The notes: generated from the letters alone by a model not told the origin. Positions 25,447 to 35,478 are shown, numbered from the stretch's first letter. The stretch is 64,000 nucleotides of DNA from an uncultured Bacilli bacterium (GCA_910584305.1 CAJTZW010000004.1:48203-112202), one strand, 5' to 3'. Numbers and translations: made by a program.

Positions 25447-27249
25447 ATGGAACAAAATCAAAAGAAAGATTATCAAAAAACTGCTTATCAATATTTAGAG
25501 GATCGTACTAAAAATTTAGGAAGTAATATTGCTAAAAATTTTTATGGTAGAAAGATCACTTATGATGAATTTAAAGATAAAATATCTGATGTAGCTAAAG
25601 GGTTTAAAGGAATGGGGATTTCGGAAGGTAGTAGAGTAGGTGTGATCATGCCTAATGTTCCCGAAACATCTTATATTCAATATGGGCTTAATAAGATTGG
25701 CGCTGTTGCTGATTACATTGATCCTAGAACTAAACCAATTGTTCTAAGAGACTTTATTGAAAATGAAAATTTAGATATGCTTGTTTGTGCAAAAGAATGT
25801 TATGGTGGTACAATTCAGCCTATTGAAGCTGATGTAAAAAATATGCTTAGAATTGCTCAGATTTTAACACCTTCTAGTCTGGAATCATTACCATTTGGTT
25901 TGAAACAATTGATGAATTTAAGAAGTCAAATTGCGAAATTATCTGAAAAAAGTAAACAGCAAAATATTATAAATACATTGGAGTATTCCCAATTTATAAA
26001 ACAGTCAAAATATATAACAGGGACAACAGCTAATTATGTTGCTGATAGATTAGCTATAATTACCCATTCATCAGGAACTACAGGTACACCTAAACCTATA
26101 CCTTTGACTAATGATAATATGAATGTACTGGTTTCTCAACATGACTTATTAGATTTAGGAATAAAACCAGGTATGAAGTTTTTACATATTCTGCCTTATT
26201 TTGCTGCATATGGTTCTGTAAATTCTGAACATTTAGGCTCTTGTATGGGAATGGAAATGCTTGAAATACCTATTTTTGATATTGAAAAGCTGGCATATTT
26301 AGTTCTAAAATCAAAACCTAATATAATTATTGGTATTCCATCTTGGTGGGAAGTGATTGTTGATAGTCCATGTATGAAGAATGCTAATCTATCATTCTTA
26401 AATGTTGCTGTTGCAGGTGGAGATTCATTAGAACCAATTAAGGAGCAAAGAATCAATGAGTTTTTAATTAGCCATGGTGCAAAATGTATACTATCTAAAG
26501 GTCATGGAATGTCTGAAATTGCTGGTTGTGGCACATATACTACAAAGGATTGCAATAATTATGGCGACGTTGGTAAACCACTACCATTTACTAAGTATTT
26601 AGTTGTAGATCCAAATACTAAAATGCCACTACCATTTGATGGAACTAAAGAAATTACAGGAGAAGCTTATATAACAAGCCCAGCTTTGTCTCCAGGAAAA
26701 TTAGATGGCAAGGATGTTATTAAGACAGATTATATAGGTGGACATAGATGTGTTGTTAGTGGCGATTTAATTACTGTTAGAAAAGATGGAAGCATTCATT
26801 TTGAAGAACGTTTAGATAGAGGATTTACTCGATTTGATGGTTACAAAATTCATCCTTCAAAAATAGAAAATTGTATAAAGGGACATCAAGCTATTAAGGA
26901 TTGTATGATAGTTAATTACTATGAAGAATTATATTATGGTAATATGCCAATAATTCATGTAGTATTAAATGAAGAATATGTAGATGTAGATTATGAAGTT
27001 ATTATAGATGAGATTGTGTTTAAAAATATGCAAAATGATAAAGAGTTAACAACAAGGGATATCCCTGTTAAATGGAAATTTAGAGATAGTATTCCAATTA
27101 CTTCAATGTCTAAAAAGGATTATAAAAAGTTGATTTCCGAAGGTGTTGCTGGAGATGAATACACTGTTAGAATTGAAGAAGATAATCTTAAAATTAAATC
27201 TATGCAAATACAAAAACCTGAACAAAATAAGGAAAAGGTTAAGAAATAA
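25447..27249 (+). CDS. Acyl/aryl AMP-forming ligase (ANL superfamily)
   Basis: A 600-residue adenylate-forming enzyme that activates a carboxylic acid with ATP, usually passing it to CoA or a carrier. The P-loop motif is IITHSSGTTGTPKPIPLT (about residue 205). The hinge region reads DRGFTRFDGYKIHPSKIENC, and SMSKKDYKKLI near residue 570 supplies the catalytic Lys. The N-terminus (GRKITYDEFKDKISDVAKGF) is typical. The substrate cannot be told from sequence. No carrier-protein gene is adjacent. It has its own promoter and terminator, so it is probably a separate unit, though it could supply an acyl group to the preceding cluster. Confidence 0.85.
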   Translation: MEQNQKKDYQKTAYQYLEDRTKNLGSNIAKNFYGRKITYDEFKDKISDVAKGFKGMGISEGSRVGVIMPNVPETSYIQYGLNKIGAVADYIDPRTKPIVLRDFIENENLDMLVCAKECYGGTIQPIEADVKNMLRIAQILTPSSLESLPFGLKQLMNLRSQIAKLSEKSKQQNIINTLEYSQFIKQSKYITGTTANYVADRLAIITHSSGTTGTPKPIPLTNDNMNVLVSQHDLLDLGIKPGMKFLHILPYFAAYGSVNSEHLGSCMGMEMLEIPIFDIEKLAYLVLKSKPNIIIGIPSWWEVIVDSPCMKNANLSFLNVAVAGGDSLEPIKEQRINEFLISHGAKCILSKGHGMSEIAGCGTYTTKDCNNYGDVGKPLPFTKYLVVDPNTKMPLPFDGTKEITGEAYITSPALSPGKLDGKDVIKTDYIGGHRCVVSGDLITVRKDGSIHFEERLDRGFTRFDGYKIHPSKIENCIKGHQAIKDCMIVNYYEELYYGNMPIIHVVLNEEYVDVDYEVIIDEIVFKNMQNDKELTTRDIPVKWKFRDSIPITSMSKKDYKKLISEGVAGDEYTVRIEEDNLKIKSMQIQKPEQNKEKVKK

Positions 27250-27260
27250 CCTTTTTTTTT
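27233..27260 (+). terminator. Terminator after the AMP-forming ligase gene
   Basis: AAAAGGTTA (27233-27241), loop AGAAA, TAACCTTTT (27247-27255), then Ts to 27260. The stop codon lies in the hairpin. Confidence 0.85.
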
Positions 27261-27303
27261 GCTTCAATATTTGTTAATATATATAATGGAGGGAGTTAGT
27301 TAT

Positions 27304-29121
27304 ATGGGAGCTACAATTTTTTTAAATATTATTAGTCTAATATATATTATACTTTTAGTGTTTGTATTTTTTTCGAAGGAAAGAATTTCTAAACCTGAAA
27401 ATAAGATATTTTCTTATATATTATTAGTATCTTTAATCGAGTTACTATCTGGCCTTTTATTATATATTACAATGGTTAACTTTCAACAATATTTAGAATT
27501 GAATGTGCTTGTTAATAAATTTTATTTAATTGCAATGCTGAGTTGGATTTTGTTGTTTACACAGTATACTGTTGTTATATCAATAAAAAATTTAACTGAC
27601 CAAAAACTAAAAAATATAAATTATATTTTCTGGATTTTACTTTTTATATTTTCAATCTTGATTTTGTTATTGCCTTTGCAATTATCTTATATTGATAGTG
27701 AATTAATGTATTCTGAGGGATCAGCTGTTGATGCACTATATGGGATTTCTTCAATTTGCATTATAGTAATGTTGATTTGTTTAATTTTGAACATAAAGCA
27801 GGTCATTAACAAAAAATATATGCCATTGTTATGTTATATTGTTTTGGGAAGTATTGCACTATTTATTCAGCAGTCCAATCCAGAATTGTTTTTGATTACT
27901 CCGTTAGAAATGTTCTTAACATATTTAATGTATTTCACGATTGAAAACCCAGATGTAAAGATGATAGAGCAACTTAACATAGCACGTGATACTGCAGAAA
28001 AGGCGAATCAAGCGAAGAGTGAATTTTTGTCGAATATGTCTCATGAGATACGTACTCCTTTGAATGCTATTGTAGGATTTAGTCAAGCATTACAAGAGGA
28101 GGATTTACCTCCAAATGCTATGGAAGAAGTGAAAGATATAGTATCTGCTTCTAATAGTTTACTTGAACTTGTAAATGGTATCTTGGATATTTCTAAAATA
28201 GAGGCTAATAAATTAGAAATTGTAAATACAGAATATAGTTTTAAAAATGTATTTAATGATTTAGTAGCACTTACACGTGCTCGTTTAGGAGAGAAACCAC
28301 TGGATTTACGAATCTCCTATGATGAAAGTATACCAAATGTACTTTATGGTGATCATAGTCGTATTAAGCAAATTATTCTAAATTTACTTACCAATGCAGT
28401 CAAATATACGAAAGAGGGATATGTTGAATTTAAGGTAAGCTCAGTAATACAGGGAGATGTATGTCGTCTAATTGTTTCTGTAGAAGATTCTGGAATTGGT
28501 ATTAAAAATGAAAATATTGATAAGCTATTTACAAAATTTGAGAGGTTTGATTTAGAACAGAATATTACGATTGAAGGAACAGGATTAGGCTTAGCAATTA
28601 CCAAAAAACTAGTAGACCTAATGAATGGTAAAATCGTTGTACAAAGTGTATATGGAAAAGGTTCTAAATTTACGGTGGCAATCGATCAAAAAATCGTGGC
28701 AGGTAAAGAAGTGAGTGTAGAAGATCATCAAACAGAAATTGAAATCTTTGATGCTTCAGATAAAAAGATTTTAGTTGTGGATGATAATAAGATTAATTTA
28801 AAAGTCGCAACTCGTTTGCTTTCAAATTATAATGTACAAATTGAAATGGTTGAAAGTGGATTTGAATGTATCGAAAAAATTGAAGCAGGGGTCCATTATG
28901 ATTTAATATTAATGGACGATATGATGCCCAAAATGAGTGGAGTGGAAACATTTCATAAACTACAAGAGAAGGGAGTTACTATCCCTTGTGTTGCTCTCAC
29001 TGCGAATGCGATTAGTGGTATGAAAGAAAAATATTTAAATGTTGGATTTAATGATTATTTGTCAAAACCAATTGATAAGTTAGAACTCAATATAATTATG
29101 AAAAAGTATTTAAGAAAGTAG
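27304..29121 (+). CDS. Hybrid sensor histidine kinase with seven-helix membrane sensor
   Basis: A 605-residue hybrid kinase. About seven hydrophobic helices fill residues 5-225, like the 7TM N-terminal module of some histidine kinases. The phospho-acceptor His is in [20 protein letters not shown]. The ATPase domain has [18 protein letters not shown] and [17 protein letters not shown]-terminal receiver follows with ILVVDDNK and the acceptor Asp in [13 protein letters not shown], ending in the Lys of YLSKPID. No DNA-binding output domain is present. The ATG at 27304 follows GGAGGGAG ten bases upstream. The HPt gene follows after seven bases, completing a His-Asp-His relay. Confidence 0.92.
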   Translation: MGATIFLNIISLIYIILLVFVFFSKERISKPENKIFSYILLVSLIELLSGLLLYITMVNFQQYLELNVLVNKFYLIAMLSWILLFTQYTVVISIKNLTDQKLKNINYIFWILLFIFSILILLLPLQLSYIDSELMYSEGSAVDALYGISSICIIVMLICLILNIKQVINKKYMPLLCYIVLGSIALFIQQSNPELFLITPLEMFLTYLMYFTIENPDVKMIEQLNIARDTAEKANQAKSEFLSNMSHEIRTPLNAIVGFSQALQEEDLPPNAMEEVKDIVSASNSLLELVNGILDISKIEANKLEIVNTEYSFKNVFNDLVALTRARLGEKPLDLRISYDESIPNVLYGDHSRIKQIILNLLTNAVKYTKEGYVEFKVSSVIQGDVCRLIVSVEDSGIGIKNENIDKLFTKFERFDLEQNITIEGTGLGLAITKKLVDLMNGKIVVQSVYGKGSKFTVAIDQKIVAGKEVSVEDHQTEIEIFDASDKKILVVDDNKINLKVATRLLSNYNVQIEMVESGFECIEKIEAGVHYDLILMDDMMPKMSGVETFHKLQEKGVTIPCVALTANAISGMKEKYLNVGFNDYLSKPIDKLELNIIMKKYLRK

Positions 29122-29128
29122 GTATTTT

Positions 29129-29488
29129 ATGAAAGATAAGAATATATTAGTAAATAATGGAGTAAATGTAGGTGCTAGTTTAGAAATACTAGGAGATATG
29201 GGAATGTATGATGAGACATTAACCGATTTTCTAGATGAAGTAGAAGAAAAACTAAGTAGTATTAAAGAATATAAAGAAAATAGTGATATGCCAAATTATG
29301 CGATTCAAGTGCATTCATTAAAAAGTGATTCTAAATACTTGGGATTTACTACATTAGCAGAACTTGCATACAATCATGAGATGGCTAGTAAAGGTAATGA
29401 TGTTATTTATGTAAATGAACATTATGATGAATTAATGAGTGAAGTAAATCGAATTGTTAATATTTGTAAGGAGTATATGGGAAGATAA
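29129..29488 (+). CDS. HPt domain phosphotransfer protein
   Basis: A stand-alone histidine phosphotransfer protein of 119 residues. The acceptor motif is IQVHSLKSDSKYLGF (HSLKSDSK), followed by LAELAYNHEMASKG, as in HPt four-helix bundles. It starts seven bases after the hybrid kinase and would accept phosphate from its receiver. The final response regulator is not in this window. A terminator follows. Confidence 0.9.
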   Translation: MKDKNILVNNGVNVGASLEILGDMGMYDETLTDFLDEVEEKLSSIKEYKENSDMPNYAIQVHSLKSDSKYLGFTTLAELAYNHEMASKGNDVIYVNEHYDELMSEVNRIVNICKEYMGR

Positions 29489-29508
29489 AGAGCTATTAAG
29501 CTCTTTTT
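29487..29508 (+). terminator. Terminator after the HPt gene
   Basis: AAAGAGCT (29487-29494) pairs with AGCTCTTT (29499-29506), followed by further Ts. Confidence 0.8.
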
Positions 29509-29527
29509 GTTAATAGGAGGTAGTTTT

Positions 29528-30373
29528 ATGCAAGAAAAGTTAATTAAATTAATTTGTGCTACTGCTGATTTAGAACAATATTACATGTGCAATTGTGGAT
29601 GTGATGATGATATAATGGAAGAATTTATTTATAATTTAAATAAAGTTTTCTCAAGTGTTGACGAAATAAAAAAAATTGCACCATATATAAAGGGATTAAA
29701 TTTAAGGATTTTCACTGATGAAAATTATAAAAGTGGAGAGTTTAAGGATAATATTAGGGATGCTATTGAAGATGTATTTAGAAGCAATATAGAACCTAAA
29801 AAAATTGTTTTCGATTATGATTTAGTTTATCAAAATATAGAATATTGTTGTTTATTAATTAATTATCTTGAAAATCTTTCTTTAGAAAAATTAATTGCCC
29901 TAGCTAGTAAAAATCCTAAAGTTTTATATTTAATTGAAGGATTTTCTATAGATACTTTAAAGCAGATTATTAAAAATAATAGTAGTACAGCTCTTATTAT
30001 TGATGTTGATGTAATGGATGATGATAGTTTATGTGGTACATACTTATATAAAAATAGAAATACGTTTTTAAAGGATAAAGAATTATATGATTTATATATT
30101 AATGGTTTAAAATCTTCTTTAAAAGAAGATAGGATGAAATATATCTATATGTCAAAGATTGCACGTAATGATATTTCTTTAGCTAAATTTATACTTGATA
30201 TTGATCCCAAGTTAATTCCTTATACTGAGGGGAGTATTCGTAATAATAAAGAGGTTATGATGAAGATGATTTCTTTGGATAAAGAAAATGCATATTATTT
30301 ATCTGATTTTTTAAAGAATGATTTAGATATAAAAAAATTACTAGAAATAGAATATAACAAGTATTATGAATAA
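29528..30373 (+). CDS. Unknown protein, possibly with DUF4116-like C-terminal repeats
   Basis: A 281-residue soluble protein I do not firmly recognise. The N-terminus has YYMCNCGCDDD, a three-Cys cluster. The C-terminal part (SLAKFILDIDPKLIPYTEGS, then IRNNKEVMMKMISLDKENAY) resembles the short helical repeats of the DUF4116 family, but only loosely. No signal peptide or membrane helix. AGGAGG lies just before the ATG at 29528. It is between the HPt gene and a DUF1292-like gene. Confidence 0.65.
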   Translation: MQEKLIKLICATADLEQYYMCNCGCDDDIMEEFIYNLNKVFSSVDEIKKIAPYIKGLNLRIFTDENYKSGEFKDNIRDAIEDVFRSNIEPKKIVFDYDLVYQNIEYCCLLINYLENLSLEKLIALASKNPKVLYLIEGFSIDTLKQIIKNNSSTALIIDVDVMDDDSLCGTYLYKNRNTFLKDKELYDLYINGLKSSLKEDRMKYIYMSKIARNDISLAKFILDIDPKLIPYTEGSIRNNKEVMMKMISLDKENAYYLSDFLKNDLDIKKLLEIEYNKYYE

Positions 30374-30428
30374 AACATACTATAATCAAGATGAGCAACA
30401 AGAAAAAGTAAAGAAGAAAGAAAAATAG
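30366..30428 (+). CDS. Possible 20-residue ORF before the DUF1292-like gene
   Basis: An ORF of 20 codons (MNKTYYNQDEQQEKVKKKEK) overlaps the end of the preceding gene and stops one base before the next ATG. It has no convincing ribosome site of its own. It could serve translational coupling to the DUF1292-like gene; it may also be chance. Confidence 0.2.
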   Translation: MNKTYYNQDEQQEKVKKKEK

Positions 30429-30429
30429 T

Positions 30430-30660
30430 ATGCCAGACAATCAGGAAAAAATAATATTAACTTTAAATGACCATAAAAAGTATGTATTAGTGGATCAAAT
30501 TATTCTTTCCTCTACAGAATATGTTTATTTAGTAGATATTGAAGACAACACAAACCTAATGGTTTGTGAATTAGATGGTAATAAATTAACAAGAGTTACA
30601 GATGAAAAGATTGTTAATGAAGTATTAGCGCAATTTCTAAAACAAAATCAGAATCATTAA
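30430..30660 (+). CDS. DUF1292-like small protein
   Basis: A 76-residue protein resembling DUF1292 proteins, which are common small cytoplasmic proteins of Bacillota: KIILTLNDHKKYVLVDQI, then TEYVYLVDIEDNTN and a helical end. Function unknown. The ribosome site is weak (AAGAAGAAAG), which is why coupling to the short ORF upstream is possible. It is followed by structured RNA element copy B. Confidence 0.55.
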   Translation: MPDNQEKIILTLNDHKKYVLVDQIILSSTEYVYLVDIEDNTNLMVCELDGNKLTRVTDEKIVNEVLAQFLKQNQNH

Positions 30661-30708
30661 TAAGAATATTGATATGTTAATTATATTTGAGTTAAGCGAA
30701 TTTGAAGA

Positions 30709-30834
30709 TTGTGTTATTATGAATGTGTTAAGGAAACTTTCATCAAATAAAAAGGAACATTCAATATCGCATGTTGAATGTTGCCAAATGAATTGGTATC
30801 ACCTAAATCATTGTTAGGTGATACTTTTATTTTG
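30709..30834 (+). ncRNA. Structured RNA element, copy B (homologous to the element at 11.9 kb)
   Basis: It aligns on the forward strand with copy A: TTGTGTTATTATG, an AAG/CTT stem with a GAAA tetraloop, AGGAACATTC, and an AACAT/ATGTT stem, then an 11-base-pair terminator (30796-30806 with 30814-30824) and TTTTATTTT. The stem pairings are kept while loop bases differ, and the open frame that crosses copy A is not kept here. It lies about 50 bases after the DUF1292-like gene. I do not recognise a named RNA family. Confidence 0.65.
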
Positions 30835-30889
30835 GAGTTACAAATAGTAAAACTATAAGATATGTATCCTATACTACATGTTATTTTTA

Positions 30890-30918
30890 TTGTGAAATAG
30901 AATTTGTTGTGTTATAAT
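30890..30918 (+). promoter_or_regulatory. Promoter of the soluble hybrid kinase gene
   Basis: TTGTGA (30890-30895), 17 bases, then a perfect TATAAT (30913-30918). GGGAGG and the ATG at 30948 follow at the right distances. Confidence 0.65.
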
Positions 30919-30947
30919 TATTTATAGTGATAATAGGGAGGTTTACT

Positions 30948-32969
30948 ATGGATTTATTTAACACAAAAGAGATACGTTCACGCGAGAAATTATTTAATTC
31001 TTTAGTGAAAAATTCTGACACGACATATATCATGTGTGATAAGAAAAAACGTTCAGTTTTATATATGACAAAAAATGTATATGAAGTTATGAAGATGGAG
31101 GATTTGGAAACGACTTCTAGCAATATACTGCAGGAAAAGAAAGATGATTTACAGATTGTAGAAGAAATTTTTGAGTTACCAATACTAAAAGAACAACTAC
31201 GCTCCTGGGATGGTGAAAGTGATTTTGTGAGCAATATGATTGCATATAGAAGTTCTAGTTATAAGCATACAAGATGGTTAAAGATTAAGATATATCCGAT
31301 TTATGAAAAGAAAAAGGAATATATGATTATTTTAATCTCCGATGCAACCAAAGAACATGAGCAACAACATTTACTTGTATCACAAGCAAGTGATATTAAA
31401 GCTCGTGAAAAGCAGCTAAACCAAATTACTGCTACATCCTATGATGTTGAAATGGATGTAAATTTAGTAACGGGTGAATTACGTCTTCATAATTTAAAAG
31501 AAGATTCCCCTTATTTTGGAGCCAATAAAATTAGCAATTATGAAGATACCTTAAAGGAGATTATTGATACACGTATTTTAGAAACCGACAGGGAAGAAGT
31601 TAAGAATATATTATCCCTAGATCATTTGAAAACATTGGTAGAAGAAAAAAAATTAGAACCCATTGGAGTTCGCTATCATTTAAATTTAAAAGAATCCAAT
31701 ATGTGTTTAGAAAGCACAGCCTTTTTTACAGAAAATAGAGGAGAAACACATGTGATAATCTTAACAAAAGATGTTACTGAAAATGCAGAATATGTAAGAA
31801 GACAAAATGCAATACTTCAAAATGCCCTAAATGAGGCAAGACAAGCAAGTGAAGCAAAAACAGCTTTCCTATCCATTATTTCGCATGAAATCCGTACACC
31901 ATTAAATGCTATTATTGGTCTGAGTGAATCTATTTTAGATGAAAATATAGCAAGAAATGTTAAAGAGGATGTAGAGAGTATTCAAAGTGCAAGCAATAGC
32001 TTACTTGGAATTATTGATAGACTTTTAGATATATCCAAAATAGAGTCAGGTGTTATGGATTTAGAAGAGAAAGAATATAATGTTCCAAAACTTTTAAAGA
32101 GCTTTGAAAATATTGCAAAAGAGCGCATAGAAGATAAAGATATTGATGTTATTTTAAATGTATCTAAAGACATTCCAACGAAATTATATGGGGATTCTGG
32201 AAGAATTTCACAAGTGATTTTAAATATTATTGACAATGCTGCAAAATTCACGAAAAGTGGTAGCATTACCATAGATGCGAAATGCGAGAAAAAACAAAAT
32301 AATGCTAGATTAATAATATCTGTAACAGATACAGGAATTGGAATTCGTAAAAATATTCTAGAAAAATTATTTGATAGTTCTAAAAAGATAACGACCAATG
32401 AAAAAGAGTATGTAAGTGGGATGGGTCTTAGTATCGCTTCTAAACTGATTGATTTATTAAAAGGTGAAATTGAGGTAGAGAGTAAAGAAGGAGAAGGTAG
32501 TACATTTACAGTTTCTATCAATCAAAAGATTATGGATGAAACAGCAATTGGAGATATTAATGGCCACACAGTGACAAAGAAAAATTCTGCTTTTAATGCG
32601 AAAGGAAAGAGTATTCTAGTTGTTGATGATAATAAATTAAATTTAAAGGTTGCTGTTCGACTGTTAAAACCTTACGAAGTAGAGGTAGAAGCTTTGTCAG
32701 GGGGAGCAGAATGTATTTCTATGATAGAATCAGGACGTACTTTTGACTTGATTTTATTAGATCAAATGATGCCAGAAATTAGTGGAGTTGAAACACTTCA
32801 TAAATTAAAGGAAATTGAGGGATTTAATATTCCTGTTGTTGTTTTAACAGCAGACGCAATTGTAGGGAAAAAGGAAGAATACCTATCACTAGGATTTGAT
32901 GATTATCTCTCAAAACCAATTGATACAGAAGAGCTTTCTAGAATTTTAAAGAAATACTTAAAGAATTAG
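30948..32969 (+). CDS. Soluble hybrid histidine kinase with PAS-like sensors
   Basis: A 673-residue hybrid kinase without membrane helices. Residues about 1-280 look like two PAS-type domains (YIMCDKKKRSVLYMTKNVYE; then MDVNLVTGELRLHN). The His box is in [20 protein letters not shown]. The ATPase domain has IIDNAAKFT, DTGIGIRKN and SGMGLSIASKLIDL. A receiver ends the protein, with ILVVDDNK, acceptor Asp in LILLDQMMPEISG and YLSKPID. Kinase and receiver closely resemble those of the membrane kinase at 27.3 kb, so the two are paralogues. It may share the HPt at 29.1 kb. GGGAGG precedes the ATG. Confidence 0.9.
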   Translation: MDLFNTKEIRSREKLFNSLVKNSDTTYIMCDKKKRSVLYMTKNVYEVMKMEDLETTSSNILQEKKDDLQIVEEIFELPILKEQLRSWDGESDFVSNMIAYRSSSYKHTRWLKIKIYPIYEKKKEYMIILISDATKEHEQQHLLVSQASDIKAREKQLNQITATSYDVEMDVNLVTGELRLHNLKEDSPYFGANKISNYEDTLKEIIDTRILETDREEVKNILSLDHLKTLVEEKKLEPIGVRYHLNLKESNMCLESTAFFTENRGETHVIILTKDVTENAEYVRRQNAILQNALNEARQASEAKTAFLSIISHEIRTPLNAIIGLSESILDENIARNVKEDVESIQSASNSLLGIIDRLLDISKIESGVMDLEEKEYNVPKLLKSFENIAKERIEDKDIDVILNVSKDIPTKLYGDSGRISQVILNIIDNAAKFTKSGSITIDAKCEKKQNNARLIISVTDTGIGIRKNILEKLFDSSKKITTNEKEYVSGMGLSIASKLIDLLKGEIEVESKEGEGSTFTVSINQKIMDETAIGDINGHTVTKKNSAFNAKGKSILVVDDNKLNLKVAVRLLKPYEVEVEALSGGAECISMIESGRTFDLILLDQMMPEISGVETLHKLKEIEGFNIPVVVLTADAIVGKKEEYLSLGFDDYLSKPIDTEELSRILKKYLKN

Positions 32970-32980
32970 TATTTCTTTTT
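32949..32980 (+). terminator. Terminator after the soluble hybrid kinase gene
   Basis: AAGAAATACT (32949-32958) pairs with AGTATTTCTT (32968-32977); Ts follow. The stop codon lies in the hairpin. Confidence 0.8.
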
Positions 32981-33032
32981 ATGTACATTTGTTCGTCTTT
33001 ATGATATGATGGATAAGGACATGGTGAAGCGT

Positions 33033-35264
33033 ATGAAGGAATTTATTAAAGGGCAATATAGGAAAAGTATTTTTACAGGAGAAAATGGCTTTACGATAGG
33101 GGTTTTTAAGATAAAAGAAACCAATTGTGAAGGATTAAAAGACTTTGTTGACAAGACAATTACTTTTACAGGGTATTTTGCAGATATCAATACAGATGAT
33201 ATGTATATTTTTTACGGAGAACCAGTAGAACATCCAAAGTATGGTTTTCAATATCAAGTGACCGAATATGAAAGGTTAAAACCAGAAGACAAAGAAGGGA
33301 TTATAGCGTTCTTATGTAGTGATTTGTTTCATGGCATTGGAGAGAAAATGGCAACAATGATTGTGGACCGTCTTGGAACTACAGCATTGGAGCAAATACT
33401 GGAAAATCCTTCTTGTTTAGAATTGATTCCAAAATTATCATATAAGAAAGCCAAGCATATTTATGATACGTTAACAAAATATGAAGAGAGTCATAAAACA
33501 ATTGTGTATTTAACAGAATTGGGATTCACTATGAAGGATGCTCTTGTAATATATAACCAATACCACGAACGAACAATTATAACACTTGAGAATAATATAT
33601 ATAAATTGTTAGAAGATATTGATAATTTGTCTTTTCAAAAAATTGATAGCATTGCAAGAAATATGGGAATAGAATCAGATAATGAAGATCGTATTAAATC
33701 CTGTATTCTATATAGCATAGAAAAATTAATATATGCAAGAGGAGATACATATGTCACGTTAGAAGATATTAAAGAGAGTACAGAATCATATTTAAATTTT
33801 GAGATAAGTGATGAAAACTATAAAACATTTATTGATGAACTTAGATGGAATTCGTATATTGTTTTAGAAGATGACAAATACTATTTAAAGAATCTTTATG
33901 ATGCAGAAAACAATGTAGTAAGAAAGATTTATGAGTTACAAAGAAGTAAATTAGGAAATCTAAAAAAACTAGATGAAAAAATCAAAGCTTTAGAAGAAAA
34001 TAATGGAATACAATATGGGTTAAAACAAAAAGAGGCCATTAAAATGGCCCTTACTAGCAATATTAGTATTATTACAGGAGGACCTGGAACAGGAAAGACA
34101 ACAATTATCAAGGCAATTGTCGATTTATATATCGATATCCATTCTATACCTATGGATGATGCGACGGATATAGTGGCACTACTCGCACCAACAGGAAGAG
34201 CAAGTAAGCGTATGAGTGAATCAACACTCCTTGGAGCTATGACAATTCATAGGTTTCTTCGTTGGAATAAGGAAACCAACCAATTTGGTATCAATGAATA
34301 CAACAAATCTACTTGCAAATTAATTATTATTGATGAATTTAGTATGATGGATATTTTGTTATTTGATAACCTGTGTAAAGGATTAGGTAGTAATGTTCAA
34401 ATTGTAATTGTCGGTGATCATCATCAACTCCCAAGTGTAGGGCCAGGGCAAGTATTGAAGGATATGATAGAAAGCAATAGCATTCCTATGATTACTCTAG
34501 ATCTTTTATATAGACAATCGGAAAACTCCTATATCACAACACTGGCTTATGATATTCAAAACAATCAAGTTGATGAGCAATTTTTAAAAACAAGTAATGA
34601 TTATACCTTTTTAACTTGTACATCCAATATGATAAAAAATAGTATTGAAAAAATTGCAATTCAATTAAAGGAAAAGGAGTGTACATATAAACAGATGCAG
34701 TTCCTAGCACCTATGTATGCAGGACAAAATGGAATCGATGAATTGAATAAAATACTACAAAATGTTTTTAATCCAAAAGATGAATTAAAAAAAGAAGTGC
34801 GATATGGAGATGTTGTATTTAGAGAGAATGATAAAGTTTTACAACTCGTAAATATGCCAGATGAAAATATTTTTAATGGGGATATCGGTTTTATTGATTA
34901 CATTATTCCAGCAGTAAACAGCAAAAGTAAAAAAAATGAAATCTATGTTAATTTTGATGGAAACGTTGTTAAATATGAACCAAAAGACTTAAATAAAATA
35001 AAACATGGATTTATTGTATCAATTCATAAATCACAAGGAAGTGAATTTGATATTGTAGTAATGCCAATTTGTATGTCTTATTATAGGATGCTCTACCGCA
35101 AACTAGTTTATACAGGAATTACACGTGCTAAGAAAAAACTAATTTTATTAGGAGAACCAAAAGCATTCACATACGCTATTGAAAATGCAACAGAATACAT
35201 ACGAAAAACAAATTTATGCGATAAACTCAAATATATGATGTATAATTTCGATGAAAAGAAATAA
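33033..35264 (+). CDS. recD2: RecD2-like ATP-dependent DNA helicase
   Basis: Superfamily 1B 5'-3' helicase of the RecD2/YrrC group, which works without RecBC in repair and fork maintenance. An OB-like N-terminal domain and helix-hairpin-helix region (GIGEKMATMIVDRLG; FQKIDSIARNMG) precede the motor. Walker A is ITGGPGTGKTTIIK near residue 350, motif II is LIIIDEFSMMD, and HKSQGSEFDIVV with YTGITRAKKKL are motifs V-VI. About 743 residues, normal. The ATG at 33033 (GGTGA five bases before it) is preferred over ATGs at 33006 and 33021, since a TATGAT -10 box lies at about 33000. Confidence 0.9.
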   Translation: MKEFIKGQYRKSIFTGENGFTIGVFKIKETNCEGLKDFVDKTITFTGYFADINTDDMYIFYGEPVEHPKYGFQYQVTEYERLKPEDKEGIIAFLCSDLFHGIGEKMATMIVDRLGTTALEQILENPSCLELIPKLSYKKAKHIYDTLTKYEESHKTIVYLTELGFTMKDALVIYNQYHERTIITLENNIYKLLEDIDNLSFQKIDSIARNMGIESDNEDRIKSCILYSIEKLIYARGDTYVTLEDIKESTESYLNFEISDENYKTFIDELRWNSYIVLEDDKYYLKNLYDAENNVVRKIYELQRSKLGNLKKLDEKIKALEENNGIQYGLKQKEAIKMALTSNISIITGGPGTGKTTIIKAIVDLYIDIHSIPMDDATDIVALLAPTGRASKRMSESTLLGAMTIHRFLRWNKETNQFGINEYNKSTCKLIIIDEFSMMDILLFDNLCKGLGSNVQIVIVGDHHQLPSVGPGQVLKDMIESNSIPMITLDLLYRQSENSYITTLAYDIQNNQVDEQFLKTSNDYTFLTCTSNMIKNSIEKIAIQLKEKECTYKQMQFLAPMYAGQNGIDELNKILQNVFNPKDELKKEVRYGDVVFRENDKVLQLVNMPDENIFNGDIGFIDYIIPAVNSKSKKNEIYVNFDGNVVKYEPKDLNKIKHGFIVSIHKSQGSEFDIVVMPICMSYYRMLYRKLVYTGITRAKKKLILLGEPKAFTYAIENATEYIRKTNLCDKLKYMMYNFDEKK

Positions 35265-35325
35265 ACTATGAATGTATGTATTAAGTATACATACGGTTTC
35301 ATATCTTTAGCAAGAGGTGATCAGT

Positions 35326-35478
35326 ATGAAGATAGGTAAGAATGTAGCACTTATGGCAATGGGTGCAGGGGCTGTTTTGGCGTATCAAAAATATAATAAA
35401 CCAGTAATGAAAAAAGTAGAAAAGGTTGCGGATGACGCAATTAAAAAAGCAAATAAAACGCTAGAAGATATGATGTAG
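35326..35478 (+). CDS. Small YtxH-like membrane protein, 50 residues
   Basis: A short gene with a good ribosome site (AGAGGTGATCAGT before the ATG). The protein has a small hydrophobic segment NVALMAMGAGAVLAY, then a lysine-rich amphipathic helix (KKVEKVADDAIKKANKT). This layout resembles YtxH-type or other small stress-related membrane proteins. It is followed at once by a strong terminator, which supports a real gene. Function unknown. Confidence 0.65.
   Translation: MKIGKNVALMAMGAGAVLAYQKYNKPVMKKVEKVADDAIKKANKTLEDMM

Noticed and set aside
25447..27249. AMP-forming ligase as part of the accessory operon
   Set aside because: It is separated by 585 bases, a T-box-like terminator and a trpS remnant, and has its own consensus promoter and terminator. 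A functional link remains possible but is not supported by transcription layout.
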